Assembly (NCBI RefSeq): GCF_004115155.1
Contig: NZ_RDSM01000001.1
Span: 62,001-126,000, forward strand
Source of the DNA: Granulicella sibirica
GTDB lineage: Bacteria > Acidobacteriota > Terriglobia > Terriglobales > Acidobacteriaceae
Direction: 5' to 3'
Length of the DNA: 64,000 bases
Shown here piece after piece: positions 16,725-24,861 of this stretch. The translations under genes and the position numbers were made by a program. Every line of letters begins with the position of its first letter. Position 1 is the stretch's first letter. The notes beneath the pieces are model-generated. The model did no database searches, was not told the origin of the DNA, and saw only the letters and a program-made list of their open reading frames with translations.

Positions 16725-17297
16725 GTGCGCACCTTTTCTCCTCGCCCTTCTTCCATTGTCTCCACGCTTCGCCTGATCGCCGCCTCGATGATGCTTCCGG
16801 TTGCGCTCTCGGGGTGTCATGCGGGTTCGGCACCAGCGGGATCGGGAACGGTGTCGGCTCACGAGGCGAGCCTGATCGAGGTGGGGCGCCAGCAGATGGA
16901 GCTGATTCCGCCTCCATCGAAGAACCGCTACATGGCCATTCACAGTCTCGCAAGCTGGGAGAACCCGTACCTGACCGTGCAGGGAGATATGGTGACGCTC
17001 CACGTTCTCCTGGCGGATGCGAACACAAGCGACCTGGGACAGGGAACGCTCCTTCGACCGGTTGGCGCGCGGCGGCAGGATCTGAATGTCCGGGTGAGCG
17101 ATCTTCCGACCGCGCTGAATGCGGTTCCTTCGAGTGCGTGGCCGTATGGGCGCGTCGTTGCGCTCGAAGAGGCGAACAACACCCCCGCAAGCGCTCGCCC
17201 TCAGGTGAGACGGAACATGGAGTCGGCCATGCAGGTCCTCAACGACCTGGGCGTGGTGGTCTACGAATGGAATGAAGGCGGCGCTGGGCTCCGGTAG
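16725..17297 (+). CDS. Small lipoprotein, GTG start
   Basis: The 190-residue protein begins with a long signal sequence ending in the lipobox ALSGC, so Cys31 should be lipidated. The mature part is mixed alpha/beta (LADANTSDLGQGTLL, VVALEEANNTPASARPQVRR, VLNDLGVVVYEWN). No family is recognised. GTG at 16725 is the only start that preserves the charged n-region. The spacer to the divergent GAF gene (16550-16724) must hold both promoters. Confidence 0.65.
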   Translation: MRTFSPRPSSIVSTLRLIAASMMLPVALSGCHAGSAPAGSGTVSAHEASLIEVGRQQMELIPPPSKNRYMAIHSLASWENPYLTVQGDMVTLHVLLADANTSDLGQGTLLRPVGARRQDLNVRVSDLPTALNAVPSSAWPYGRVVALEEANNTPASARPQVRRNMESAMQVLNDLGVVVYEWNEGGAGLR

Positions 17298-17357
17298 GAC
17301 ACCCTCGGGACGCGAGGGCGCATCGTACGGCTGAGAAGCGATCGAACGGAGCGAAGC

Positions 17358-17840
17358 ATGAGTGAAGTAGCAGTCGAGAAGCCTACAGAAACACGGTCAC
17401 TGTTGAAGGGTTTGTTCGCCGGCCTTATTGGCGGGTTGGCAGGGGCGGCGGCGAAGACTGTCGCGGAGAAGATCTACCCACCTCGCGTTCACGGCGAGCC
17501 GGAGCCGTCCGAGGTCGTCATCGAAAAGGCGACGGACGGCGAGGCATCGGACGAGACAAAGGAAATCGGAGCGGAAGCGATTCACTGGGCCTTCGGTGCG
17601 ATGGCCGGCGCGGCCTACGGCGGCTTGGTCGAGTACTATCCGGCGGCAAGCTCGAAGGAGGGTGCAAGTTTCGGCTTGACCCTGGCCGCTCTCACGCATG
17701 GCGGAGCACTGCCCGCGATGGGGCTGGGGGCCGCTCCCGAAGACCAGACGGCGCAGGAGAAGACGAGCGAGATGAGCTCGCATCTCGTCTACGGCGTAGT
17801 GACGGAGATTGTGCGCGGAATGGTTCGGAAGATGCTCTAG
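17358..17840 (+). CDS. DUF1440/YagU-like membrane protein
   Basis: The 160-residue protein carries two glycine-rich hydrophobic segments, LLKGLFAGLIGGLAGAAAKT near the N-terminus and AIHWAFGAMAGAAYGGLVEY in the middle, then ALTHGGALPAMGLGAAPED. This arrangement is that of the DUF1440 family, which includes E. coli YagU, an inner-membrane protein connected with acid survival. It follows the lipoprotein gene by 60 bases and is closed by a terminator. Confidence 0.75.
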   Translation: MSEVAVEKPTETRSLLKGLFAGLIGGLAGAAAKTVAEKIYPPRVHGEPEPSEVVIEKATDGEASDETKEIGAEAIHWAFGAMAGAAYGGLVEYYPAASSKEGASFGLTLAALTHGGALPAMGLGAAPEDQTAQEKTSEMSSHLVYGVVTEIVRGMVRKML

Positions 17841-17858
17841 GTTGCGGGAAGCAAGGAT

Positions 17859-17899
17859 GGGGAGAGTTCGCCGGATAGCCGGCGGGCTCTCCCCCTTTT
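17859..17899 (+). terminator. Terminator after the DUF1440 gene
   Basis: GGGGAGAG-TT-CGCCGG, an ATAG loop, CCGGCG-GG-CTCTCCCC, then TTTT. A long GC stem with one internal mismatch. Confidence 0.8.
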
Positions 17900-17914
17900 C
17901 GTTTGCGCTCTCTG

Positions 17915-19228
17915 CTAGACGCCTGACTTCTCGTCTGAGCTTGAGTCGGCGTCGGGATCGAAGGTGTAGGTGATATAGGTGGCGCGACCGTTCTTGTCCA
18001 GGGTGGGAACGGCGCGGCGGCGCTTCATGCGCTGGAAGGGTGTGAGCCGGGAGGGCAGGTCTTCTCCGATGGGAACGGCTGGAGATGGGTGAAGGAAGAA
18101 GGGGTCGACCTTGGGTGGTTCCGCTGGAGTGGCTTCGGCTGGCTCGTCCGCGACGTCTACCTCATCGGAGAGCGGTTCGGCCTCGAGAATCTCTCCCGGT
18201 GCTGGCGGCAGGGGTTCGGTGCGGATCTCGGGGATGGGCGGACGGGGTGGGGGCAGCGGCTCGGTGCGAAGTTCCACCGCAAGCGGGAGCATTTCGGGCG
18301 GAACGGGGCCGATCGGTTCCGGCAGGGGCTCGGGATCGGGCGAATGGAGTTGATCCGGCTCGATCTCTAAGACGGGCGGCTCTGGGGAGGGTGCCAGGAT
18401 GAGTTCCGGCTCCGGCTCCGGTTCGGAAGTGGGAAGAATCACTGGTGGCGGCGGAGCCGCGATGCGCGGGAGCCTGGGTGGGTTCAGGGTCGTTGCCTGA
18501 TGACCGAAGGCCAGTGATCGCGGAGTCGTTGTGCTTTGCACGCTCTCGAAGAGCAAGCCGCTTGGAACTGATGCGCTTAGTACAAGTGGAGCTATGGGAA
18601 TGAGCGGCTGGCGAGGAGTCTCGGACTCGATGGAAGCTGGGCTGGGCGGTAGTTCGGCGATAGGAGGGTCCGGTGAGACGACCGGGTCTCTTGCTACTTC
18701 TACGATTTCTACCGATTCCGCTTCGAGGATGGGTTCGCTATCCGCCTGCGGCAACGGGGTGTCCAACGCCTCCCATCGGGCGCGGGTTGGGACGGCCGGT
18801 GCGGGTGGGACTGGATTGAAGGTGCTGCCTGGCCGGCGGGGACGAACGAGGTTGGATGCAGGGCCGCGCACCTTGATCGTGAGGGTGGGACGGGCTTCCT
18901 TATCTTCCGCGTTCGGTCTCTGGAGATAGATCACGACGCATACCGCGAGGAAGACGACGCCGAGGAGGACGCCTACGATGATCAGCCACGGTCCCGTGTT
19001 CACGAAGGTGTTCGAAAACGAGGGCCCAAGAAGCGACTCTAACCCGGATCCGATTTCGAGAGTGCGATTGTTCAAGGGCGCTCCCCTGGCAAGGTTGCTG
19101 CGTCGGACGAATGCGGAGAGGAGAGAGGCAGGGGTGGTGCGGGGATCGGTGATTTCCGGTCGTTTGCGTTGAGGGGAACGGGGCTTTGGTGTTCTGGGGA
19201 GAGCCGCCGGTCCGCTTTCGCGATGCAT
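17915..19228 (-). CDS. Single-span membrane protein with long Pro/Glu-rich tail
   Basis: The 437-residue protein has a basic Pro-rich N-terminus (PRTPKPRSPQRKRPE), one transmembrane helix at about residues 75-100 (WLIIVGVLLGVVFLAVCVVI), and a long Pro/Glu/Ser tail (SEPEPEPELILAPSPEPP) that could span the periplasm. The C-terminal 50 residues (LTPFQRMKRRRAVPTLDKNG, TYITYTFDPDADSS) look folded. A far longer frame continues upstream antisense to the glycoside hydrolase gene; the ATG at 19228 is the first compatible with that neighbour. The architecture resembles TonB-like or envelope-spanning linkers, but no known domain is recognised. Confidence 0.65.
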   Translation of the reverse strand: MHRESGPAALPRTPKPRSPQRKRPEITDPRTTPASLLSAFVRRSNLARGAPLNNRTLEIGSGLESLLGPSFSNTFVNTGPWLIIVGVLLGVVFLAVCVVIYLQRPNAEDKEARPTLTIKVRGPASNLVRPRRPGSTFNPVPPAPAVPTRARWEALDTPLPQADSEPILEAESVEIVEVARDPVVSPDPPIAELPPSPASIESETPRQPLIPIAPLVLSASVPSGLLFESVQSTTTPRSLAFGHQATTLNPPRLPRIAAPPPPVILPTSEPEPEPELILAPSPEPPVLEIEPDQLHSPDPEPLPEPIGPVPPEMLPLAVELRTEPLPPPRPPIPEIRTEPLPPAPGEILEAEPLSDEVDVADEPAEATPAEPPKVDPFFLHPSPAVPIGEDLPSRLTPFQRMKRRRAVPTLDKNGRATYITYTFDPDADSSSDEKSGV

Positions 19229-19399
19229 TCGCTTGGTCGTATGGTAGCAGCGTCTATGCGGTCGTAAAGGGATCTGGGAGGTAGCCGGGCGGATACCTTT
19301 GGCTGCCGGGCTGGTTGGCCCAACTCGAACCGAGGGGGGTGCATCGCAGTAGAAAGACCACGCGAACGAGATGCGGGACATACCCGAGGGCGACAGACG

Positions 19400-20578
19400 A
19401 TGGCAGGATTGTTCGAGAGCTTTTATATGGGTGGGTTTGAGTGCGCGACCCACAAGCGGCGAGACCGTAAGCAGATTGACGTGATCGCGACGACGCGCCA
19501 CGATGTCGAGGCGGCGAAGGACTACCGCCTGCTCCGCGACGCAGGCGTTAGGACCGTACGGGATGGGCTGCGCTGGCACATGATCGAGCAGGGACCCGGC
19601 GTCTATGACTGGTCGAGCTTTCTGCCGATGCTCGAGGCGAGTCAGTCGGCTGGCGTGCAGGTCATCTGGGATCTCTGCCACTGGGGCGTTCCGGCGGATA
19701 TCGATATCTTCTCCGACGGGTTCGTCGAGCGGTTCGCGGCGTACGCGGGTGCGGCGGCACGCGTGATTCGCGAGAGAAGCGACGCGGTTCCCTTCTACTG
19801 CGCGGTCAACGAGATCTCTTTCTGGGCCTGGGTCGGAGGGGATGTCGAGACGTTTCATCCGCATCGGACAGGCCATGGAGACGAGTTGAAGCGCCAGCTT
19901 GTGCGGGCTTCGCTCGCCGGAATGCGGGCCGTCAAGGCGGTCGATCCACGCGCGCGGTTCGTGCAGGCCGAGCCCATTATTAACATCGTCGCCGACCGCG
20001 ACGATCCGATTGCGATCCCAGATGCCGCGCGGCATACGGCGTCGCAGTTCGAGGCATGGGACATGATCCGGGGTGACCGGGCGGAGGAGCTTGGCGGCTC
20101 GCAGGAGATGCTCGACATCATCGGCGTGAACTTCTACTGGAATAACCAGTGGGTGCACGGCGGGGAAAAGGCAACGCTCGGCAACCCGTACCACAAGCCG
20201 CTGCACGTCATGTTGCGGGAGCTCTGGGAACGATACGGTCGGCCAATTCTGATCACAGAGACGGGAGCGGAGGCGGGAGCGGGCGCCGGCTGGCTTGGGT
20301 ACGTCTCGGCCGAGGTACGTCAGGCCATGCGCGATGGTGTCCCGATGGAGGGGATCTGTCTCTACCCCGTGATGGACTATCCGGGATGGGACGATGAGCG
20401 GCACTGCCACTGCGGGTTGATCGCCATCGATGACGACTGGCGCGAGCGCACGCTGCGGGAGGATCTCGCCGAGGAGATCGCCGTGCAGGAAGCCGGTATG
20501 CGCGCGGCGGCGATGCACGCGGAGTTGCGGGCACCGGTCGCCCAGGATCGCATCGGAGAGTTGCAGCCCACGCGCTAA
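19400..20578 (+). CDS. Clan GH-A glycoside hydrolase (beta-glucosidase-like)
   Basis: The 392-residue TIM-barrel protein has DLCHWGVPADIDIFSDGFV and the two catalytic glutamates expected for the clan: the acid/base Glu138 in AVNEISFWAW and the nucleophile Glu287 in LITETGAE. YPVMDYPGWDDERH lies near the C-terminus. There is no signal peptide, so it is cytoplasmic. It resembles GH1-type beta-glycosidases but is shorter. It starts the glycoconjugate cluster that runs to 27.2 kb; a hydrolase in a biosynthetic cluster may trim or recycle the product. Substrate is unknown. Confidence 0.75.
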   Translation: MAGLFESFYMGGFECATHKRRDRKQIDVIATTRHDVEAAKDYRLLRDAGVRTVRDGLRWHMIEQGPGVYDWSSFLPMLEASQSAGVQVIWDLCHWGVPADIDIFSDGFVERFAAYAGAAARVIRERSDAVPFYCAVNEISFWAWVGGDVETFHPHRTGHGDELKRQLVRASLAGMRAVKAVDPRARFVQAEPIINIVADRDDPIAIPDAARHTASQFEAWDMIRGDRAEELGGSQEMLDIIGVNFYWNNQWVHGGEKATLGNPYHKPLHVMLRELWERYGRPILITETGAEAGAGAGWLGYVSAEVRQAMRDGVPMEGICLYPVMDYPGWDDERHCHCGLIAIDDDWRERTLREDLAEEIAVQEAGMRAAAMHAELRAPVAQDRIGELQPTR

Positions 20579-20837
20579 GTCTCCTGCATTCAGCGCCAAT
20601 GCGGCCGAGTCGCGATCTTATCCACAATCTGCATCAAAAGAACTACCGGCGCGATGGAGCCTCCGTGCTCTGGACGCATCCGCCGCAGATCGAACCCAAT
20701 TTCAGCCACTCGCTGCCGGGACGAAGACCATCCGGCAGGTAAAGGCGATTGCGCGCCGCAGCCACTCAGGCTGACCGGTACGGCGCGCTTGTATCGAAAT
20801 GCTTTGTAGAGATCGGCACGCGGAGGGCTAAACCAGC
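20579..20837. other. Spacer with no supported gene
   Basis: These 259 bases separate the glycoside hydrolase from the next gene on the same strand. Frames on the minus strand run through it, but they have no ribosome-binding site or family resemblance and continue as antisense through the next gene. An AT-rich piece (ATCTTATCCACAATCTGCAT) around 20615-20634 is the only notable composition change. Confidence 0.4.
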
Positions 20838-22622
20838 ATGGCGGAATGGGCACTGGACGAGACAACGAACGGAACGACAGGGGCAGTCGACCAGGGTACG
20901 GAAAGCGACCGGGACAGTGCAGGCGCTCTGCTGGAGAGGACGCAGGAGTTCGCGGATGAGTTGGCGAGGAGGCCGAATCTTGGTCTGCAGGCGGCTCCGC
21001 TGCGCGAGGTCGAGCGGCTTGGAGAGCTTGGGTTGCTGACCGCGCCTCTTCCGCGAAGCGAGGGCGGTCTCGCACTTGGAGTCGAGCCCGGGAGCCAGGG
21101 GATGCTGCTTCGTGTGCTGGCAACGGTCGGCGGGGGCGATCTTGCTCTCGGACGGCTCTACGAAGGCCACGTGAACGGGCTGCTGATGGTGATTCGTTAC
21201 GGATCGCCGGAGCAGATAAAGCGGCTGGCGGAAGATTGCCGGCGCGGGATGCTTTCGGGGGTTTGGAACACCGGCGCGAAAGAACTGATGCGGATCGACC
21301 CGGAAGGAGACGGAGTCTTTCGCTACCAGGGCATGAAGACCTTCGCGACCGGAGCGGCCTTTGTGCGGCGGCCGATCGTGACGGCGGACCTCCCCGGACA
21401 CGGCTGGCAGATGACCATGCCCCGGATGGAGGCAATGGACGTGAAGATCGACCGGTCGTTCTGGCATCCGCTCGGAATGGAGTCGTCGGAGAGCTTCGGG
21501 ATCGACTTCACCGGCGAACGGATTGAAGCGGAGGACTTAATCGGCCGACCCGGCGACTTTTATAAGGACCCGCTCTTCCGCGGTGGCGCGATCCGGTTCG
21601 CCGCAGTGCAGGCGGGAGCGGCGATGCGGCTTCATGCACTCTTCGCCGACTGGCTGCGAACCACGCGGCGTGGCGAGGATCCGTACCAGGTGGCGCGGCT
21701 TGGCGAGGTCGCCATGCTCTCGCAGCAGACGGCGCTTTGGATCGAGAAGGCTGGAACGGTTGCGGAGGAGTGCCTGTTTCGCGAGGATGAGCCGAGAACC
21801 TGGCGGATGGTCGAATGCGCGAACATGACTCGGCTGGCCATCGAAAGGATCTGCACCCAGATGATGCAGCTTGTGACGGCGGGCGTCGGAGCCCATGGGC
21901 TTTTGCAACCTGCGCGGTTTGAGCGAGTGATCCGTGACCTGACGATGTACCTGCGTCAGCCCGCGCCGGACCAGACGCTCGCGGATGTCGGCAAGGCTTC
22001 GCTTTGGAAAGGCGATGGCGTCGCAAACGGATTCTGGAACGACGGTCCACGCGGCGCTTCGCTCACTCCGGAGTACTTCCGGGGGGTGTACGAGCGGAAT
22101 CCCGATCCATGGGACTTTGAAACGAGCAGCTACGAGGCAGGAAAGTACGAGGCGACACTTGAAAGCCTTCCCCGCAACCGGTATCACAGGGGGCTCGAGG
22201 TCGGCTGCTCTATCGGAGTGTTGACCGAGCAGCTTGCGGAGCGGTGCGGTTCCCTCCTCGCTCTCGATGTCTCGGATCGGGCGCTCGGTCAGGCGCGCAA
22301 GAGGCTCATCAGACTTCCGGACGTGGAGGTCCGGAAGATGCACTTCCCCCAGCAGGTACCCGAGGGAATGTTCGACCTGATCGTGATCTCCGAGGTGGCC
22401 TACTACTGGCACATGGCCGACCTGGAACGAGCGGCGGACCGGGTTGCGCCGATGCAGAGACCCGGAGCGCACCTCGTGTTAGTTCACTGGACACCGCAGG
22501 TCCGGGATTATCCGCTGACCGGCGACGCGGTCCACGACTACTGGATCAGCCGGCCGGAATGGCGAGTGGTTCGGTCGCTGCGGCAGGAACGCTTTCGCCT
22601 GGATGTGCTGGAGAAGAAGTAG
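20838..22622 (+). CDS. Acyl-CoA dehydrogenase-like / NodS-like methyltransferase fusion
   Basis: Residues about 25-385 follow the acyl-CoA dehydrogenase fold: an N-terminal helical part, the middle beta domain (MLSGVWNTGAKELMRI, YQGMKTFATGAAFV), and C-terminal helices (RGGAIRFAAVQAGAAMRLHA). From about residue 408 a second enzyme begins, LTPEYFRGVYERNPDPWDF, with the SAM-binding motif LEVGCSIGVLTEQLAERC near residue 452; this is the NodS-type N-methyltransferase family. The two parts are in one frame with no stop or internal start signal. NodS methylates the free amine of a deacetylated chitooligosaccharide in Nod-factor synthesis. What the dehydrogenase part oxidises is unknown. The 3' end overlaps the convergent GT2 gene by 77 bases. 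Confidence 0.8.
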   Translation: MAEWALDETTNGTTGAVDQGTESDRDSAGALLERTQEFADELARRPNLGLQAAPLREVERLGELGLLTAPLPRSEGGLALGVEPGSQGMLLRVLATVGGGDLALGRLYEGHVNGLLMVIRYGSPEQIKRLAEDCRRGMLSGVWNTGAKELMRIDPEGDGVFRYQGMKTFATGAAFVRRPIVTADLPGHGWQMTMPRMEAMDVKIDRSFWHPLGMESSESFGIDFTGERIEAEDLIGRPGDFYKDPLFRGGAIRFAAVQAGAAMRLHALFADWLRTTRRGEDPYQVARLGEVAMLSQQTALWIEKAGTVAEECLFREDEPRTWRMVECANMTRLAIERICTQMMQLVTAGVGAHGLLQPARFERVIRDLTMYLRQPAPDQTLADVGKASLWKGDGVANGFWNDGPRGASLTPEYFRGVYERNPDPWDFETSSYEAGKYEATLESLPRNRYHRGLEVGCSIGVLTEQLAERCGSLLALDVSDRALGQARKRLIRLPDVEVRKMHFPQQVPEGMFDLIVISEVAYYWHMADLERAADRVAPMQRPGAHLVLVHWTPQVRDYPLTGDAVHDYWISRPEWRVVRSLRQERFRLDVLEKK

Positions 22623-23754
22623 AAATCAGGCTGTCGATGCGCTGCGCGAGATCGGCGATAACCTGCGCGATCTCGCCCTCACCTTTGCCGTGAAACGTCT
22701 CGCTGATCAACCGGTTGCAGTCGATGGAAGCAAGGAACGCCGCTTGAGACAGACGGCGTGGGTGGGAGTCGGCCAAGGGCTCGCGCCACGACTCTGGAAG
22801 CTGGGCAAGTTCAGGTAATTCTTCCAACTTCCAGAGACGGCGCAGACGTGCAAGGCTCGAGAAGCGGTGGGCAAGGCTCTCGGCGCTCTGCACGAGGTGC
22901 GCTCGACCAGCAGCCGAGTCCTCCTGCCAATGACGAAGCTGGCCGGATAGCCCGACCTCCGCGCGGCCGTCGAGACGAGCGGAGGTATGGATTGAGACCT
23001 CGGGAGCGTGGCGAAGACGCGCATCGACACGGCGTAAGGCGTCGACGAACGCCACGTCTTCCAGTGGTTTGACAGGCGGCAACCCTCCGGCGCGGCGATA
23101 TGCGGCTGGTGTGCAGGCCAGCGATGCCCCGAAGTGTTCGAGGTGCCGTGGCCACGGATCGTCCGGGTCTGGATCGAGCAGGCTCTCAAGCCGAGCCACA
23201 TGCTGCTGGTACAGCCGATCGTTGCGATAGGCCCGGAGCGTCCCGGCGTCGAGAAAGTCGACATCTTCAGGCTTCAGGTGGATCACCCCGCCGACCGCTT
23301 CGGCACCGTCTTCGATCGCGCGCAGGTTGCGGTAGACCCAGTCCCGGGAGACCGTCGTGTCCGCGTCGGTCGAGAGAATGGCCGTGTGAACATGTGGACC
23401 CGCTTGAAGCCTTTGAAAGGCCGTATCCATCAGAAGACGGCGGGCGGTGCCAACGTGCGCGGCCTCCGGGGGAAGCGTGCGCTCCGCGATATGCAGGTGA
23501 AAGCCGGGGTGCTCCTGCTGGTATCGCCGAGCCACTTCGGGTGAGGCATCCGTGCAGTTGTTCAGAAGCAGAACGACCTCGTAGATGTCGTGAGGAATCG
23601 GCCGATCCATCGGATCGCACTGCAGCCGGAGCGCCTCCAAACCCGCAGGAAGGGTATGCTCCTCGTTGCGCGCGGGAATGATGACGACCGCCCGGCAGTT
23701 CCGGTGCGGACGTCCATCGATCAGCGGCGGATACGGCTGGAAGGCTTGGTCCAT
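22546..23754 (-). CDS. Family 2 glycosyltransferase
   Basis: The 402-residue protein has a GT-A fold: AVVIIPARNEEHTLPAGLEA near the start, VVLLLNNCTDASPEVA, and the metal-binding STDADTTVSRDWV. The C-terminal 150 residues are helical and Arg/Leu-rich. No transmembrane helix is obvious, so it is probably cytoplasmic. ATG 23754 lies four bases after the PIG-L stop; a longer frame would overlap PIG-L and is less likely. Tight spacing makes PIG-L and this gene one transcript. Donor and acceptor are unknown. Confidence 0.8.
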   Translation of the reverse strand: MDQAFQPYPPLIDGRPHRNCRAVVIIPARNEEHTLPAGLEALRLQCDPMDRPIPHDIYEVVLLLNNCTDASPEVARRYQQEHPGFHLHIAERTLPPEAAHVGTARRLLMDTAFQRLQAGPHVHTAILSTDADTTVSRDWVYRNLRAIEDGAEAVGGVIHLKPEDVDFLDAGTLRAYRNDRLYQQHVARLESLLDPDPDDPWPRHLEHFGASLACTPAAYRRAGGLPPVKPLEDVAFVDALRRVDARLRHAPEVSIHTSARLDGRAEVGLSGQLRHWQEDSAAGRAHLVQSAESLAHRFSSLARLRRLWKLEELPELAQLPESWREPLADSHPRRLSQAAFLASIDCNRLISETFHGKGEGEIAQVIADLAQRIDSLISTSSPAHPGESVPAAATEPLAIPAG

Positions 23755-23758
23755 GAGC

Positions 23759-24586
23759 TTATGCGGGCAACGACTCGGGATGCTTGTCGACTCTGCCAAG
23801 ATGATCTGCCTTGGCTAACTTGATAAAGGCGTCGTTCGCCCAGATGCGCTCGTTGCCGTGGTAGCGATGGGCAAAGTCACTGACGAGGTCGGCGATGTCC
23901 TCGCGGATCTGCGAGGTGTAGCCGAGGGCTACCGTGCGCTTCCAGGCGATCGAACTCGAGTGATAGCAGACGACCGGATGGAGATGCTCGTGGTACTTCG
24001 CGTCCACATCTTCGCGGAAGCGCTGCAGGTCGATCGAGACGCCGTCACGAGTTGCGTATGGAAGATCCTCGTAGAATGCACAGGGCAGATCCGCCGACAG
24101 AGGCAGCGATGCGTCGCGCGCCACGCGATGATCCACATGATGGCCGAGCGCAAGCGGCAGAACGAGCGCTGCACCGGGAACACTTGTGTGCCTCGCGAGC
24201 GCCTTATGGATCTTGGCGAAGGCTCCATCCTTTGGATCGACGGGCATATCGCAGACGATGTCGGACGAGCAGTGCAGCCGCAGCGGAGCGTCCTTGATGT
24301 TCAGGTCGATCATCGTCGCGCCGGGAATGTGCTTGAGGAAGTCTTCGTCTTCCTTCTTTCGCATAGCCGACACATAGGAGAGGCGATCGTTCTCGTGAAC
24401 CGAGTCGGCGTCGGAATAAGGCGCGTAAAGGCTCCGAGTGAACACATTCACGATGGTGACGGAGTGCCCGTCGCGCAGCCAGGCACCGATCGAAAGCGAA
24501 AGCGAGAAGGCCGCATCGTCGCGATGGGGAGAGAGAACGAAGATCTTCAGACGTTCGTGGGGCTTGCTGCTGATATGGTTGCTCAT
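23759..24586 (-). CDS. PIG-L family deacetylase
   Basis: The metal site is visible as LSPHRDDAAFSL (His21, Asp23, Asp24 counted from the chosen start; families usually have PHPDDE, here the Glu is replaced by Ala) and LALGHHVDHRVARDA. PIG-L/LmbE proteins remove N-acetyl groups from GlcNAc conjugates, for instance in GPI-anchor, mycothiol and bacillithiol synthesis. ATG 24586 (MSNHISS) is preferred to the upstream ATG because the extra 22 residues are unconserved. With GT2 just downstream and a NodS-like methyltransferase nearby, deacetylation followed by N-methylation is plausible. Confidence 0.82.
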   Translation of the reverse strand: MSNHISSKPHERLKIFVLSPHRDDAAFSLSLSIGAWLRDGHSVTIVNVFTRSLYAPYSDADSVHENDRLSYVSAMRKKEDEDFLKHIPGATMIDLNIKDAPLRLHCSSDIVCDMPVDPKDGAFAKIHKALARHTSVPGAALVLPLALGHHVDHRVARDASLPLSADLPCAFYEDLPYATRDGVSIDLQRFREDVDAKYHEHLHPVVCYHSSSIAWKRTVALGYTSQIREDIADLVSDFAHRYHGNERIWANDAFIKLAKADHLGRVDKHPESLPA

Positions 24587-24861
24587 AGTTGGTTCGATCG
24601 GATCGTGCTCCGAAGGCAGCCTAACAGATGCCCCGGCAGGGGTCGCCTGCACTCTCGCGTTGGATGCACGGAGCTCGCCTCAAGTTATTCGTATCTGGAT
24701 TTTGAGGCCATCAAGAGCCCCACCCAACGTACTGCTTCCATTCGACATCTGACTACGGAGAAGAGTTCTTCTTCTGCACGCACACCGAACGAATATAGAG
24801 GGCATTCTTGCACACCACACAGGCTGATGGTCACGATCTACCCTGCTCGGAAGAAACCAAA

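Noticed and set aside
17915..20599. An 894-codon frame on the minus strand covering both the Pro-rich membrane protein and the glycoside hydrolase region
   Set aside because: Only the part up to 19228 has protein-like character (transmembrane helix, folded C-terminus). The rest is antisense to the glycoside hydrolase, which has identifiable catalytic residues.
20590..21435. A 281-codon frame on the minus strand through the spacer at 20.6 kb
   Set aside because: It reads as Ser/Arg/Pro-rich, has no ribosome-binding site, and most of it is antisense to the acyl-CoA dehydrogenase domain. Only the last 40 residues look protein-like, which is not enough.
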